Positions 24,433 to 36,600 of a stretch of DNA of 64,000 nt are shown here, piece by piece. The first letter of the stretch is position 1. The number at the start of each line of letters is the position of its first letter. The notes beneath the pieces were generated by a model that made no database searches, was not told the DNA's origin, and saw only the letters and a program-made list of their open reading frames with translations. Position numbers and translations under genes: made by a program. The stretch covers positions 72,001 through 136,000 of the forward strand of contig JAVTVX010000005.1 in assembly GCA_033439265.1 (NCBI GenBank). The letters run 5' to 3'. The stretch comes from Dillenia suffruticosa. Lineage: Eukaryota > Streptophyta > Magnoliopsida > Dilleniales > Dilleniaceae.

Positions 24433-27400
24433 ACCCATTTTTCTCTCTTTCTTGTAGATAAGCTTAGGTTAGAATAGAGAAGGGGATTTTTGGAGAACAA
24501 GAGGAAGCACTCATGGAGGACTAACGATATTGCAAAATCTGGAAAGGAGGTAAACAACTTCCAAGGAAGACTTGAAGCTTGGAGCATCTACAACTATATT
24601 TTCTAAGATTCTTCCCTAGATCTCACACTACCCTTTGTTTGCAATACACTCTAAACTTTATTGCTTCTTTGAAATCAATGATATTTGGAGGTATTTCATC
24701 AATCATTGTGTGTGATTTCTCTTATTCCATGAGTGGCTAGTTCTTTTGTTCTAGGGTTTGGATGTAGCAATTAAATAGTCTATGGTTGCCCAATTGGGAT
24801 TGATTGATTTGTTTTGTTAAATTAATCTTTTGTCTTAGAATTAAGTCTTCTGAATGTTTGGCCACCATTTGCATCTTTAAAGTGTTAGGTCCTTCTTCTT
24901 TTTCAACATTAAATTCAAAACATAGATCAGATGGTAGCAAGACAAAACGTTAACTAAGCCAATTCGTACATCAAAATATCTTCTAAAATATTATGCTCTC
25001 TGATCCCAACAATATAGAAAGCATCACATATCACATTTCTTCTATTTTTCCTAAGTATCAAGGCCTAATGCCAACTAAACTGACCCGAGAACTTACATCA
25101 AGCCATTCCAAAAGGTCATGGTTTCTATTCTCAAATATCCAGAAAGAACTACAATTTCGGATGGAGTTTTCAGGGATATCTCAAGTCGAATTACCAGAAT
25201 GACCAAAAACCATTTCCGTAAGAGCATTCCATGGACCAAGCTTGATAAAATCATGGCAGATCTAGTTTTATATTCTAAATCCATAAGGTATTATTTAGGT
25301 GAACTAGGAAAAAGTAATGATGTCAGCAACCAAAATTTTTTCTTTTAACATAACAGTAATAGTAAAAATAATACTAATAGTAATAATAATGATGATGATG
25401 TTAACGACTCCTAGAATCAGAAGAAAAGCAGTGGAAAGCAAGGACCATGCATGATGAAAACACAAATACATATATAAAATATGTACCTGCGAATCATACA
25501 TGACAAGGCCAGCATAAACAACAGCCATGCCAAAAATTGAATCAGAGAACCCCCTGCAAATGAAAAGACAAAGAAACACATATTATAGACACCAATAAAT
25601 GATAATAAATTGCATCATTTGTTTTGTATTTTCTATTGAAAATTCTATGATCAAGGGAAATTGGCTTCAGTTCATGACTTTCTCATAAGTTAAAGAAGAC
25701 ATTCCTGTACATCTCCAGGTAACAAATGACATAAAATGACTCATCCATAATTGTTAATTGGATTACACAACAATGGTGAACACCATAATGGTATGCATAA
25801 TCTCTTAATAAGTTAAGGCAATGGCCACAACTAGTCACATTTATATCCTGGAAATCTTTTAGATATAGCCCCACCGAATTTATAAAATGGGTAAAGCTGA
25901 AATCTTATTTTTATAACGCAAAAACTGCAAAAATTGACTTTGAATTTTTCATAATTGGATTGCAATGATCATTATTAGTTCCCATACAAAAGTTAAAATG
26001 AGAATTATTATTTCTTAGAATTTTGGATATAATTTATATCAAATAACAAATTAGAGGTTTAAAAAAAATTATGTTGGCTAAAATCAGTTGCCAGTCATAC
26101 AAGTTGTACTTTTATGTATCATGTATACAAAATGTTTTCTTAGTATGTAGCTTATAGGATGTAGGAAATTACTAGTTAAACTAATTATGCAAATTTCACA
26201 CTTACTATATAAAAATACCACGTTCACTATAAAAAAATTCCCCACGTATTTAGTCGTTTGCCACATATATTAATAGTTATGATTTTATATCCCCTCATAG
26301 CTGTATGTACAAATATTATGAATCCTGAAATAATTCATAATAGACTACTGCCAGCTGCCACACATGATGTGATGCTCATATGACAGAAAAAGCAGGGGGG
26401 AGAGAGTTGGAAAAGATAAATTTGAGGGCGAAAAGTGAGAATTGGACAGAATAATGGATTTAGTCCCTTAATATGTGTAATATCAATCAAATGTTCTGAA
26501 CCATTTCTACAAAAAAAGAAAGAAGAGAAAGAAACACAAGTCAAGGGAGAGGGTATTTGCAGAATAAAATTATTTATATGCATCTTAAAAAATCAGGTAA
26601 AAAAACTCAAGTCAGCTATGTGAGTGAACAACATTAGGTAACATAAAGCATAAATTTAGGAACTCAAAATGCATTCACCAAAATAGTCTGAATACTCAGA
26701 ACATCACAAATTTGATAAATGAGTCACTAAAATGGAAAACAAACATATTAGGGAATCGAATCTTTCAAGTGCCAAAGAAGTTGTGGTGGCCATAACTGTT
26801 AGTTGGATGCCATAGAGCCATGTGAAACTATATTTGTATAATTATTACCAATGGCTTCATTCTATATTGTTCTTAAGATTGCTTTTACTTAATTTGGAAC
26901 TTTAGTCCTTAGATATTGTGGAGAAAGTTTCATTTCCAAAAGTGATGGGAATATGAGTGACGAAACTTTTTAACATATCAAACATCTAAAACTGTTCATG
27001 ATCATCAGATTTAAAAGCGGGAATCATGATACCGAAGATCGCTGCATGTCCCAATCATGATCATTATGTGACATTGATGAATATAAACCAGTGAGTCTCA
27101 TGTTGACACACACATAGACACTTACGTGATAAATGGGCTAAACATGACGCAGGAATGTCAACAGGATGGTCATATATCTATGTCATCATATTGTCATTCA
27201 GATCATGATAGTGCACATCATCCTTCCATCTAAGAGTATAAACTATCTCGCTTACAGGTGATTAGCAATTTGCAGGTGTCATAATTTTGTGCTGATCATA
27301 CATGAATTTCTCAACTCCTTGTGGCCCTAGTCAGTTATACGTAGGAGAAGGTATTGTCAAGAAGAAATTCATTTCCCCTAACGAACGGAAATAAGTTCAT

Positions 27401-30400
27401 GGTCTATCTCGATGATTTAAGCCATTGGTCAAGGCAGCTTGACGTGATTAGAAAAGGGCTTTCTAATGAAAGTCTTGTTGTCACAAGATTTGTCCTTTAC
27501 AGTATATGCCAATGACCATGAGCCTCAATAAATACTAAGCTTGAAACAAAGAGATCTGAGTGTGTAATCCTGATCAAGGTTTGTTTAGAATGTTGAAAAA
27601 CATTCATTACTAGTTGGCTAGCCATGATATACAATGTTAGGTTTCACTCACTTTTTATAAAAGATAGGTATTTTGGTAGTTTTACCTCAATGACGGAAAT
27701 ACACTTTCTTAACAATATCTAGAAATGATATTATATGTCTTATTGCCATCTAGAGATGAACCCAGAAAGTCACACAATAGAGCATAAACTTACCAAAACA
27801 GGAATTTGATATTTAATCAAGTTCTGGACTAAGCTTTGAGTAAACTCAACAAACGGGTCATGAAGTTAAGTTCAAAAGGATCCAAAAGAGTTCCTAAAGA
27901 GCTAGGAAGTTACTATTTTTGGAAAGGTTCTTAATTAAGAAAGGTTTCTAATTTTAGAAGGTTCAAAAATGAGAAATAATTTTCTGACCTAGAGGGTTTG
28001 AAGAAGCCCTAGACAACATTTAGATGTTGGTAGGGGTCTATGATGCACTTACGTGCATATTGGATGGCCCATACCCATGTGCGCCCACTTTCTGTGGCCA
28101 CGCGCGTGGCACACCAGAGCGCGTGCTTTGCGCAGCAGTGGCTGCGCATGGCCGGCTTAATCATTTGGCCAGCACTTATGTGCTGTCCAAGTCCGTAAAA
28201 CATATTCATATGTGTTTAAATGATCAGCTTATATTTTAAAATAGGATGGATTTTGAAATTTTTTAATATGATTAATTTTAAAACCAAAGGTTAAAAAATC
28301 TGAATTTTGATTTTTGATTTTAATCTATAACCTACAAAATGTCCAAATTAATTTTGACCAAATCCATTCTTCTGTAACCCCCTAACACATTAGCTGCAAT
28401 TTAAATTGCATTTGAATGGAGGAAGCTTCCTTGCATTTAATGCACCAGGGGGTCACACTTTGTATGGTTTCTCTGAGCATCTAGTATACAATTTTTGGCT
28501 AGCACATGAGAATATAATTCTCATAATTCTCTGCAAAATTCTAGAGAGAGAATAGAGAGCATTCTCTAGAAAAAGAAATTTGCTTGGCAAATTTTAGAGG
28601 AAGAGACATTCTTCACAAAACATATACATACTTTGCGAAGAATACTTGTTGGAGAACAAAATATACATCGAGGGATTTGGCATCATCTCTCTAAGGATTT
28701 TTTGATTCGCGATTCAGGAGGATTCTTGAACTTTTGGTGATCTGCTCGTGTGGACAGACCGAAGGTCCAGCATTTGAGGGACTCAAATATTTCTTGTGAT
28801 GGGGACATACACTTCAAGGGTAATCCCTTGAACCTTCTCTTTCTCTACACTATCAATTGCATATACAATGTATATATATATATACGTATATGGTTGTGGT
28901 ATGAAATCAAACAATGTTTGCATGGAATGATATTAAATTAAGTTGATCCAGAATAGCATGATATAGGCTTTAAGTATTATTTAAATAAAAAATTTTAAAA
29001 TGTTCATATTCATGCTTCCATTGCACTTTGATCTAGCTTTTCTAACAGCAATAGCCTGTAAATTTCAATTTCCTTTAGAGCAAGTAATCAAAGCAGGAGA
29101 GGAAGAGAGAGATAGGATGGAATTTTACAAACAGAGGAATGAAGAGAAGGAAAACCGCGAGCCTGAATAGTCGCTTTAAAGTTGATATGGTTGCCATATA
29201 TAGCGGAAAAGGTGAAAGGCCTGAAAACTTGGCCAATTGCCGCTGATGTTGTGGTGGCTATCAGGACTTAGAATTGGATCGTACACAAGTATCAATCAAT
29301 CAGGCAATGGAATATGGATGAATTTGAATTTGAGGAAGGGGAAGAAGAAGATGATGAATACCTTGTTTTGAGCAATATGTGTAATGTTTCCAATTCGCAA
29401 TCTGAGACAAGTGACTTTGTTTTCTGAGAGACAAATCCCACTTATACATCTTGCATCATTGAGTTTAAGGTCAAGCTCAAGCATGAGCATGCCAAGTGAT
29501 CTTTGCCTAAACTATATGGTTGCAAAATTATGCTCAACCAAGCCAAGCCAAAACAAAATGAGACAAATTGTTCAATGTTTCTATCACTATTAACTGCAAA
29601 ATAGCAAAATGATGCTTTCAATCATCATTTCACATTACAGAAAAGTTAGTTTTACTCATTTGGCAATTGAGGATGGAAATCAACTCATAAAAAAAAATTG
29701 TAGAAATGAAACTAAGAATTTGGAATACACTGGGGATATATATTATTACCTCTCCCTAACTCTGTAACACAATGGCATTGTTGATTTGCTTTGTTCTTGC
29801 TTTGTGAGTCGCTCAATGCCAGGGTCAAAATTGATGTTTCACAGCCTTCTGCAGCTGCTAGACACCTCGAATCAAATGCCACCTCCGACACTTCCCGATT
29901 CCATATCCACTGGTGGCACTGCCTTTTGTGTCTCTTTCGACCCCTTATTCCACCCTCACATTGTCTTCACTCACTGCAGTTTCCACAATCTTGGTGTCTT
30001 CAATCCACCGAGTTTCAACCATCTCTACTCCTCCCGTTACCACCGCACTCTTTTGATGATCCTTATCCCTTTAAGGCAGCCGTCATTCACAAGGCAGATT
30101 AAAATTGATTACTAATGCCTCGAGTAAATTTGGTTATTGGCAATATTGACATGATCTCCCTCTCTTTCTCTCTCTCGAACACAAGGATATAAAGAGAAAC
30201 TGTAGTCCTTATTCTGCATTAGTTTATGATTCTCAAACGTTTCTTGTCCAGGTCATTAATACCATAAAAAAGAACAAATTCCTTTCTCATGTAAAAAATT
30301 AAGGATATGTGTGATAAGAAGAAAAACAGGATGAAAATTATACCATTAAAATTTTTTTCCCTCCTCTGCAAATATTTAGTAAATAAAATTTTTTTCCTAA

Positions 30401-30446
30401 TTTTTCATAAGGGCAATATTTATTCAAAATGAACTATGGGGATTTT

Positions 30447-30496
<50 letters not shown>

Positions 30497-32265
30497 GCTT
30501 CAACTTCCTCATCAATAGATCAAGAATGTGAGTCCAATCAACCAATCTACAACATAAGTTTCTCACGTCTCTTTCAATGTTTTGTGATTGTTTGCGTAGT
30601 TTTTTTTCATTTTTCATTGTGTTATTACAGCTGTTGTTTAAGCAACTTCAAAACCAGTCGAGCCCTAAATCGACTGCCTCCCAAAAGTGGGCAGCAGTAA
30701 TGGGATAATAATCATGGAAGGAGGGGGCAGTAATGGGAGGAATGGAGACAGCTGAAACTTGGGAGATGGCAGACGTGAGATTGCGGAAACTGTGGCAAGA
30801 GAAGACAAGGTGATGGTGGAGTAAGGGTCAAGGTAACACTCAAAGAGGGCCAAGGGGTCAGCGAGATGCAAAAGGCAGAGCTGGTAGTGGATATGGAATG
30901 GTAAGTGCCGGACACAGCATTTGAAGCAAGGTATCAGACGGCTGCAGAGCTGGAGGCAGTAGAACATCAATTTGACCTTCGACTGAGAAAATGAGAATAA
31001 AGCAAATCAGCAATTCCATTGTGGTGTTACAGAGAGAGGGAGAGGTAAACAGCCCAAAAGCTTGGTTTCATTTCTAAATATTGCTCTTTTCCGAACTGAA
31101 TTCCATTCTCCATTGCCAAATAGGTAAAACTTCCACTTCTATAATGTGAAATGGTAATTGGAAACATTAAACTGTTCATGAGTCAACAGTCACTTGATTG
31201 GCCACTTGATTCCACGGTCTTGATTTCCTTGTGAATATCAGAAATTAACACCCTTACAAGACATCTTAGTCTTGGGTCCTCTGCGACTTGAACCACGTCC
31301 ATGTAGAATCTTGAAATAATTCATACTAGACTATGGCAGGCTTCCACACGTGATGCGATGCTTGTGTGAAAGAAAAAGGGGGAAGATAGTGTTGGAAAAG
31401 ATAAATTTGAGTGAAAAGTGTGAAGTGACAACGATAATGGATATAGTCTCTGAATATGCAACACTAATCTACTGTATCTGTCCATTTCTACCCAAAAAAA
31501 ATAATAATAATAGCAATCAACATAAAAAGGCAGGGGACAAGGGTATTTGCTGCAAATATATTATATACATCTTAAAATAATTAGAATAAAAGCCAACTCA
31601 GTTATGTGATTGAACAAATTTGGCAGCATGAAGCATAAATTGTGGAACTCAAAATGCATTCAACAAACTACCAGAACAGTCAGAAATGCACAAATTTGAC
31701 AGACGAGTCGGGGAAATCAGAAACAAACATATTAGGGCTTAGTACCTTTCAAGCGCTAAAGAAGTTGCGGTGGCCACAACAGCCTGTAAATTCCAATTCC
31801 AATTACAATTTCCTTTAGAGGGTTGGGTACGATGAGCAAGAAATCAAAGCTGGATGTAAGAAAGAGAGAGAGAGAGAAAGGATGGAATTATACATACAGA
31901 GGAATGAGTAGACGGAAAACCGCCCGCCTGAATAGCGGCTTTAAAGTCGATAGGGTTGCCATAAAGGATGGCAGAGGTGAAAGGCTTGGAAACTTGCCCA
32001 ATCGCCGCTGATATGGTGGCGGCTATCAAGACCTGGAATTAGATCAATCGATAAATCAGGCGATGGAATATGAATGTATTTGCATTGAAGGAAGAGGAAG
32101 AGGAAGAGGGAATACCTTGTTTTGAGCAATCTGTGCAATGTCTTCAATTCCCAATCTAAGACAAGTGACCGTAGGTTTTCTGACCTGCTTCTTTGAGTTT
32201 GAGGTCAAGCCCAAGTGTGAGCATGTCAAGTGATCTTTGCCTAAACCATATGATTGCAACAACAT
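18677..32265 (-). CDS. DUF212 protein (acid phosphatase/vanadium haloperoxidase-related)
   Basis: The gene has five exons: 32116-32265, 31898-32032, 31746-31783, 25487-25553 and 18677-19078. All have GT-AG borders and phases that close exactly, giving 263 aa. Exon 1 looks like an organelle transit peptide (Ser/Thr/Lys-rich, few acids), then EDIAQIAQNK. Exon 2 has GQVSKPFTSAI and the hallmark AGGFPSTHSS (residues 86-95). Exon 3 gives AVVATATSLALER, exon 4 GFSDSIFGMAVVYAGLVMYD and exon 5 VRREVGIHARVLNNYL. A Ser-rich variable region and a final hydrophobic helix (EVMAGALLGLVVSLAVYTIM) follow. The family is membrane-linked; its biochemical reaction is not firmly known. Introns 3 and 4 are 6.2 and 6.4 kb. 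No in-frame ATG lies upstream of 32265, and a CT microsatellite sits directly before it. It is probably the counterpart of Arabidopsis At3g12685. Confidence 0.9.
20765..20880 (-). mobile_element. RTE-type LINE 3' end fragment
   Basis: The plus strand reads acaacaacaacc, then cccactaaatgaggttggctg and tatggatttttctacaccatt. This is the reverse of the 3' terminal sequence of plant RTE LINEs and related SINEs, which ends in a TTG repeat. It resembles the tail of the larger LINE at 47.8 kb. Only the tail survives. Confidence 0.5.
21735..22800. mobile_element. Non-autonomous terminal-inverted-repeat element, about 1.05 kb
   Basis: The left arm has 'atgaatttataattttgaca', then 'tccattattccaacaaaatt' and 'agctttctgtacttt'. 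The reverse complement of the right arm (22745-22605) has 'atgaacttttaattttggca', 'tccattattccatcataatt' and 'aattttctgtacttt' in the same order. The arms are roughly 75-80% alike by eye over more than 100 bp. The middle is AT-rich with no protein. The start 'aaaattatccccctaaactt'-like is a common plant repeat type. Exact ends and target duplication are not resolved. Confidence 0.55.
24398..24430 (+). repeat. (GA)n microsatellite
   Basis: About 16 uninterrupted AG units within intron 4 of the DUF212 gene. Confidence 0.9.
26318..29590 (-). pseudogene. Decayed partial tandem copy of DUF212 exons 1-3
   Basis: This copy matches the working 5' half of the gene (31308-32395) block by block. The exon-1 copy (about 29500-29363) still reads KVTCLRLRIGNITHIAQNK before a GTATTC donor. 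The exon-2 copy (about 29268-29130) reads AIYGNHINFKATIQARGFPS then LHSS. The exon-3 copy (26770-26796) reads TTSLALER. The copy is dead: exon 2 now opens with stop codons (aagtcctgatag against the live caggtcttgata), the exon-3 donor is AT instead of GT, the PSSH/PSTH motif has become PSLH, and a 2.25-kb LTR-type insertion lies at the exon-3 acceptor. The copied flanks extend beyond the exons on both sides. Without the insertion it is about 1.0 kb. Confidence 0.8.
26797..29047. mobile_element. Solo-LTR-like fossil, 2.25 kb, inside the DUF212 pseudocopy
   Basis: The live copy reads ggccacaacagcctg across this point. The dead copy reads ggccataac, then 2251 bp opening TGTTAG and closing CTAACA, then gcaatagcctg. 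The TG...CA ends with a short inverted TGTTAG/CTAACA and the lack of any coding domain fit a long solo LTR. Family is not certain; length and the 'gtggacagaccgaaggtccag' region suggest a large-LTR plant element. It contains a GC-rich island at 28060-28170. A clean target duplication could not be seen. It looks broken and old, but younger than the duplication it sits in. Confidence 0.6.
29748..30096 (+). repeat. Arm 1 of a large imperfect inverted repeat
   Basis: It reads ctctgtaacacaatggcattg, then ttgatttgcttt, ttgatgttt, ccatatccactgg, gtttccacaatct and finally aggcag. The same words in the same order appear on the minus strand at 31039-30670. By eye the arms are about 70% alike over about 350 bp. 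Arm 1 is the more eroded in its reading frame. It lies in intron 3 of the DUF212 gene. Confidence 0.75.
30451..30494 (+). repeat. (CT)22 microsatellite in the inverted-repeat spacer
   Basis: Forty-four bases of pure CT between the two arms. Confidence 0.95.
30670..31039 (-). repeat. Arm 2 of the inverted repeat, with a secretory-type reading frame start
   Basis: The minus strand matches arm 1. It begins with ATG and reads MELLICFILIFSVEGQIDVL, then LPPALQPSDTLLQML, which looks like a signal peptide followed by a Pro/Ser-rich mature start. The frame closes after about 57 residues. The parent gene was not identified; a secreted or GPI-anchored protein would fit. The spacer between arms (30097-30669) carries a (CT)22 run. 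Confidence 0.65.
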
Positions 32266-32289
32266 TCTCTCTCTCTCTCTCTCTCTCTG
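32266..32289 (-). promoter_or_regulatory. Pyrimidine/GA microsatellite directly before the DUF212 start codon
   Basis: On the coding (minus) strand the leader reads GAGAGA repeats up to the ATG at 32265, without a gap. The pseudocopy lacks this run at the same point, so the repeat grew after duplication or was lost from the copy. Such leader repeats often vary between individuals. Confidence 0.6.
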
Positions 32290-32395
32290 CGAGGAATGGG
32301 AAGTATCAGAAATCCAAAGCACATCATCACCATTCACCAACCAAACCAAACCAAGCCAAGCAAAGACAAATTGATCAATATTTCTATCACTATTG

Positions 32396-35300
32396 CGAAA
32401 ATGTCGCTATGCATAGGTGATGGTCCAAAGTTGAATTTCAATTATATTGGGGGAAATTAACAAAAATTCCATTTACTGTTTATTTATTCAACACGGGAAC
32501 CAAAAATTCCAATTATATTTTTTAAATTATAATGTTAAATATTATTTATTTCTTTAAAAATTATAAATTCTTCCCTTTAAAATTTATAAATGGCGATTTT
32601 GATGTGTTAGACATTGAAATGGAGAGATATCCATACAATGGGCCAAATGATGGGCATTGCCAATTTTTTTTTTGTTCGAATATGTTATCTAAAAAATTGA
32701 ATAATGGATCCCAATTAAGAAATTGACTTTTTTGTTATTATTTTATTATTTTTAAAACTCGAATCTTAAAATCTTAATTAAATAAATTTAACGTGCATCG
32801 TATCATTTTAACTCTACACCAATTTGAAACATCTCTCAGGTTCAGCTATAAGGCCACGTGTCAAATTTGCAAATCAATCCCAAAAAGGAAAACCTTCTTC
32901 CCCAAAGAGGAAACCTCTCTGCAACGAAGATGGTGGAGAGATTTAGATAATGCATATTAAAACAATCTTACCTCTGGACCGAGATCCATTTTGTAATAAC
33001 CCTACCTCTTTTTTTTTGGTAAACGTAATAACCCTACCTCTAGAAAGAGGTTTGTAAACCCTGATTTCCCTTTTTGTGTGTTAAATGCTTTTATAAAATT
33101 TTAAGATTTTACTTCAAAAGAAATAAATTTATTTTTTAGAACTTAAAATTTATTTTCCAAGTTCTAAATTTTTTAGAAAAATATTCTGTTTCTTAATCCT
33201 TCAAACCCTATAATTATTTTGAAATAAAAATCATAATTTTTGGACTTGTGTATTTTCAAAATATTCAGCTGTTTAATTTTGAACAAATAAAAGTATTTCA
33301 ATTTCTCAATTTCAAATTGATATTTTTTGTCAAAATAAATTATTAATTCAAATATGATTTTTAGAAAATTATTCAAAAATCTTTTGATACATTAAAATCG
33401 ATTTTTAAACTCCAAAAACTAAAAAATTAATTTTAGTCGTTCATTTGGAGTAAGGATGCCCCCACCGCTTTCCGTTCACCGAAGCAATGAATTCAAGCCC
33501 TGGCCGTTGATCTCCTCTAATTCAGCCATGGATTATCTATCATACAACAATATCAAATCAGTCCCCAATCCCCCGCAAGTTGACACGTGGAATGAAGTAT
33601 GAGAGGTTGAAGGTTGCGCGATGAAAGCAACATTAAAAAAAAAAAAAAAAATCCCAAACACATTCCTCTTTCATGGTTTCTCCGCTTTGGCAAGATATGC
33701 ATCAAACAGAGATCTCCCAAATCTTCCCCCAAATCCCCTAAATCCTGTTGTTTCTAAGATCTCCGTAATTATTGTCAGAGATTTGGCGTATAGTAGATTT
33801 GATTTGATTCAATTCCTCTAATATAAGAAGAGAGGTTGATCTCTACGGATCCGCATCAATCTTTCTTCTCTCTCTAGATCTGCATCCATGGATCTCCATA
33901 GACCTGCTTAGCTTTCATTTCTCTTCTTCTCTCGGTATAGGCTGCGGTAGAGAGAGAGAGAACAAGAGACATAGGTCTTGATAGAAAAAGAGAGAAGAGA
34001 GGAGAGGAGAAAGAAGAGAGGAGAGGAGAAAGAAGATAGAAAAGAAGAAGAAGAACAAGAACAAGAAGAAGAAGAAGAAGAAAGGAAGAAAGACAGAGCG
34101 TGTGTGTATGGAAAACTTAGCAGAAGTCAAAGGAAGAGAACAAACCAGAGCGATGACCCGCCTCAAAATTGAAGGGATGAAGAGAATAGGAAAATGAAGG
34201 AATAATCAAGACCAGATCTGAAAAAGAAAAAAAAAAAAAAAAAATTGAAAGGAAGACTGAACTGGGGTCTGAGAGTGAGAGATGTCGGCGATTTCCCCTT
34301 TTTTAGGTTTTTTTTTTTTTTAATTTCATGATGTGGGTTTCTACAAAGAGGGAAGTCGGATCAATGAAATTAAGACGAGTAGAGAGAGAGAGAGACGTGG
34401 GGGTGGGGATGGCGATGAAAGGGTCATTAGAAATGGTGAAAGTGATGGTGGCATCGAGGAAGCCGTGGAGGATAGATGGCTTGTGAAGTTGAAACTCATT
34501 GGACATATCGAAAGCTATTTGCATTTGCATTTAAGAGAACATTTATACCCATCACGATGTGATGGAAACATTTGAATGGTCATATATTCAATTAAAATTT
34601 AGGTGAAATTTTAATATAAAATTTATTGCAATAATGATTTAGTTTTTTAATGAAAAAAAAAAGAAAATTGACTTCCCTTCACAATTCTATTATATTACGT
34701 TAAAATTTTTCTATCTATATTAAAAATATTATAATTAATAAAACAGATTATTTTTCAAAATATTGAAAAAAATAGAACAAAATTATAAAAACATTGGATT
34801 TTTTTTTTTTTTTGGCTTCCAAAAGTACTGAATTTGATTTTCAAAAAATCAACTTTGAAACTGTCCAAAATATTACCTAATCCATAATAGTGATAAAAAA
34901 AAAGTTCTTTAAAAATCAAGAAAACAGTATTGTTGTTACTAAAGGGGATATACTCTATTGATATTTAATTTTTTTCCCCCTTTCTCTTGCTATTAAATTT
35001 CAAATGAGGGTATAATTATGAATATCTTAGTATCAGAATTTTAAATTTTGGTTTGATTCAAAATCTTAAAGTCAGAATGAAACAAATAACATAATTTAAA
35101 AATAACTTGAAAAATTTTGTGAAAATTGTAACTGATTTTTGATAAATGTAATTTATTAATTTGGACATGGTTATATAAATATCATAATATACACGCTCTC
35201 TTTGCATTTCCCTTTTTTTTGGTCTTTTTCTTCTCTTCTCCTCTCACACGTGACAATTAAAAAAAAAAAAAAAAAAACTTCTGTTTTCCATTTCCTTTCC

Positions 35301-36600
35301 TTTTTTTTTTTTTTTGGTTGTAATTTCCTTTTCTTTCTTACTTCTTTGGAACCGCCAACATCACCACCTTAAAAGCTAATTTCTCTACACCTTCAAGCCG
35401 ATTTCTCAAGTTCCTCCAATGAATTCTATAACCACCACCTTAAAGCTTTAATTCTTGCTGATCTCAAGAATCAAGGATTTCTCTGAAACGATGGCAAATT
35501 TGAGACCAAGAATTAAGCAACTTATTTTCTCACCGAAGCCTTAAGTTTTAATTCCTTTATTTTATTGCTTTCATATGCCATTATATTTGCTAATTCTCTA
35601 AGTAATTAAATTTTTAAACAGATTTAGAATACAGAGTAATTCTACTAATTATTGGATCATCTATTAATTATACGATCCATGTATTATTTACGTCTTTGTT
35701 ATTGCATCGCTATTCATGATAAATTTGTGCTAGATAGTCACAAAATTATCTATCCATTTTTTGTATCCTTGCATTATCTTCTTTTCTATTATGGTATCAT
35801 TATTCAAAACAATGTGGTAAATGATCAAATTATCTATCCATTTTAGGTAGACTTGTAATTTTATAAGATTGCATGATTTACTTCTCACAATAGTGTTATC
35901 ACATTTTTTGAGATAATCTATTTCTACTAACTCCAAAAATTATCCTTTTGTGCACTTAATCTAATTTTTTTAGATAGCTAAGTGCATTTTTCATGTTATA
36001 TTGTTATTATATTTGTAAATATTTGTCATTGGATATACAAATTTTTTATATCATTAATATTTATCACGTCAACTCATTGACCTCTTGGTATGATCGTTCG
36101 TATTTCAAAATCCTATGCATGTATAAGTTCCTCACATTCTCCTAATTCTTACTCAGCGACCGGGAATTATCCGGTCATTCCCCTTTTCCCAAGTGATCAC
36201 CGGCTTAGCCGTCTGCGTATGCGATAGGCAGTGAAAAGTTTTGTTTAGCCACTATAAGATAAAATAGCCTTTTTCGGTGAAGATTTTGGACTAAAATGGC
36301 TTAAACCGTAGTAATGAGTTTTGTCTATGTAAATATTGATTGTTTGTGAGTCTGACTCTTTTAGTAATGACCCATTATATGGGCAGTGTATAAAAAGTTT
36401 GCCTATTAAATAAAATAGATGTCTTTTTCCTTAATTTGACTATATGTAATGTCGTTATGATTTCAAGCACACAGCAGGGTTGTCATGATTGGTGTCATAG
36501 TCCTAGGCTATGATCTCGGCTTAAAAGACCTTAGGTTAAGAGAAAATTGGGAGGGCATGTTATCATGAGTCACGTGCATAATCTGTAAAACATATTTGTG
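32396..36600. other. Intergenic AT-rich DNA
   Basis: No intact gene was found. A purine-rich plus-strand tract at 33950-34100 and A- and T-runs (33632-33650, 34229-34244, 34800-34815, 35260-35277, 35302-35315) hold open meaningless frames. The gene-like composition near 33480-33930 and 34320-34570 could be untranslated transcript, but shows no protein family. The stretch at 36080-36260 (with 'cgaccgggaattatccggtc', able to fold back) may belong to the retroelement that follows. Confidence 0.4.

Larger units (their letters stand above)
19079..25486 (-). other. Intron 4 of the DUF212 gene (6.4 kb)
   Basis: No second gene could be supported inside. It contains an RTE-type 3' end piece (about 20765-20880), a TIR element (about 21735-22800), GA/CT-rich stretches at 19788-19806 and 20285-20300, and a (GA)n at 24398-24430. 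The gene-like composition at 19720-20760 keeps several frames open on both strands but shows no recognisable protein. Confidence 0.6.

Noticed and set aside
25093-25348. Overlapping opposite-strand frames near DUF212 exon 4
   Set aside because: No family resemblance, and both lie in intron 4 next to a well-supported exon.
32056-32349. Longer N-terminus for the DUF212 protein with an Arg-Glu repeat
   Set aside because: The extension has no ATG; its apparent start is TTG, and the repeat is simply the leader GA microsatellite.
33915-34172. Glu/Arg- and Phe/Ser-rich frames on the two strands
   Set aside because: They are produced by a purine-rich simple-sequence tract.
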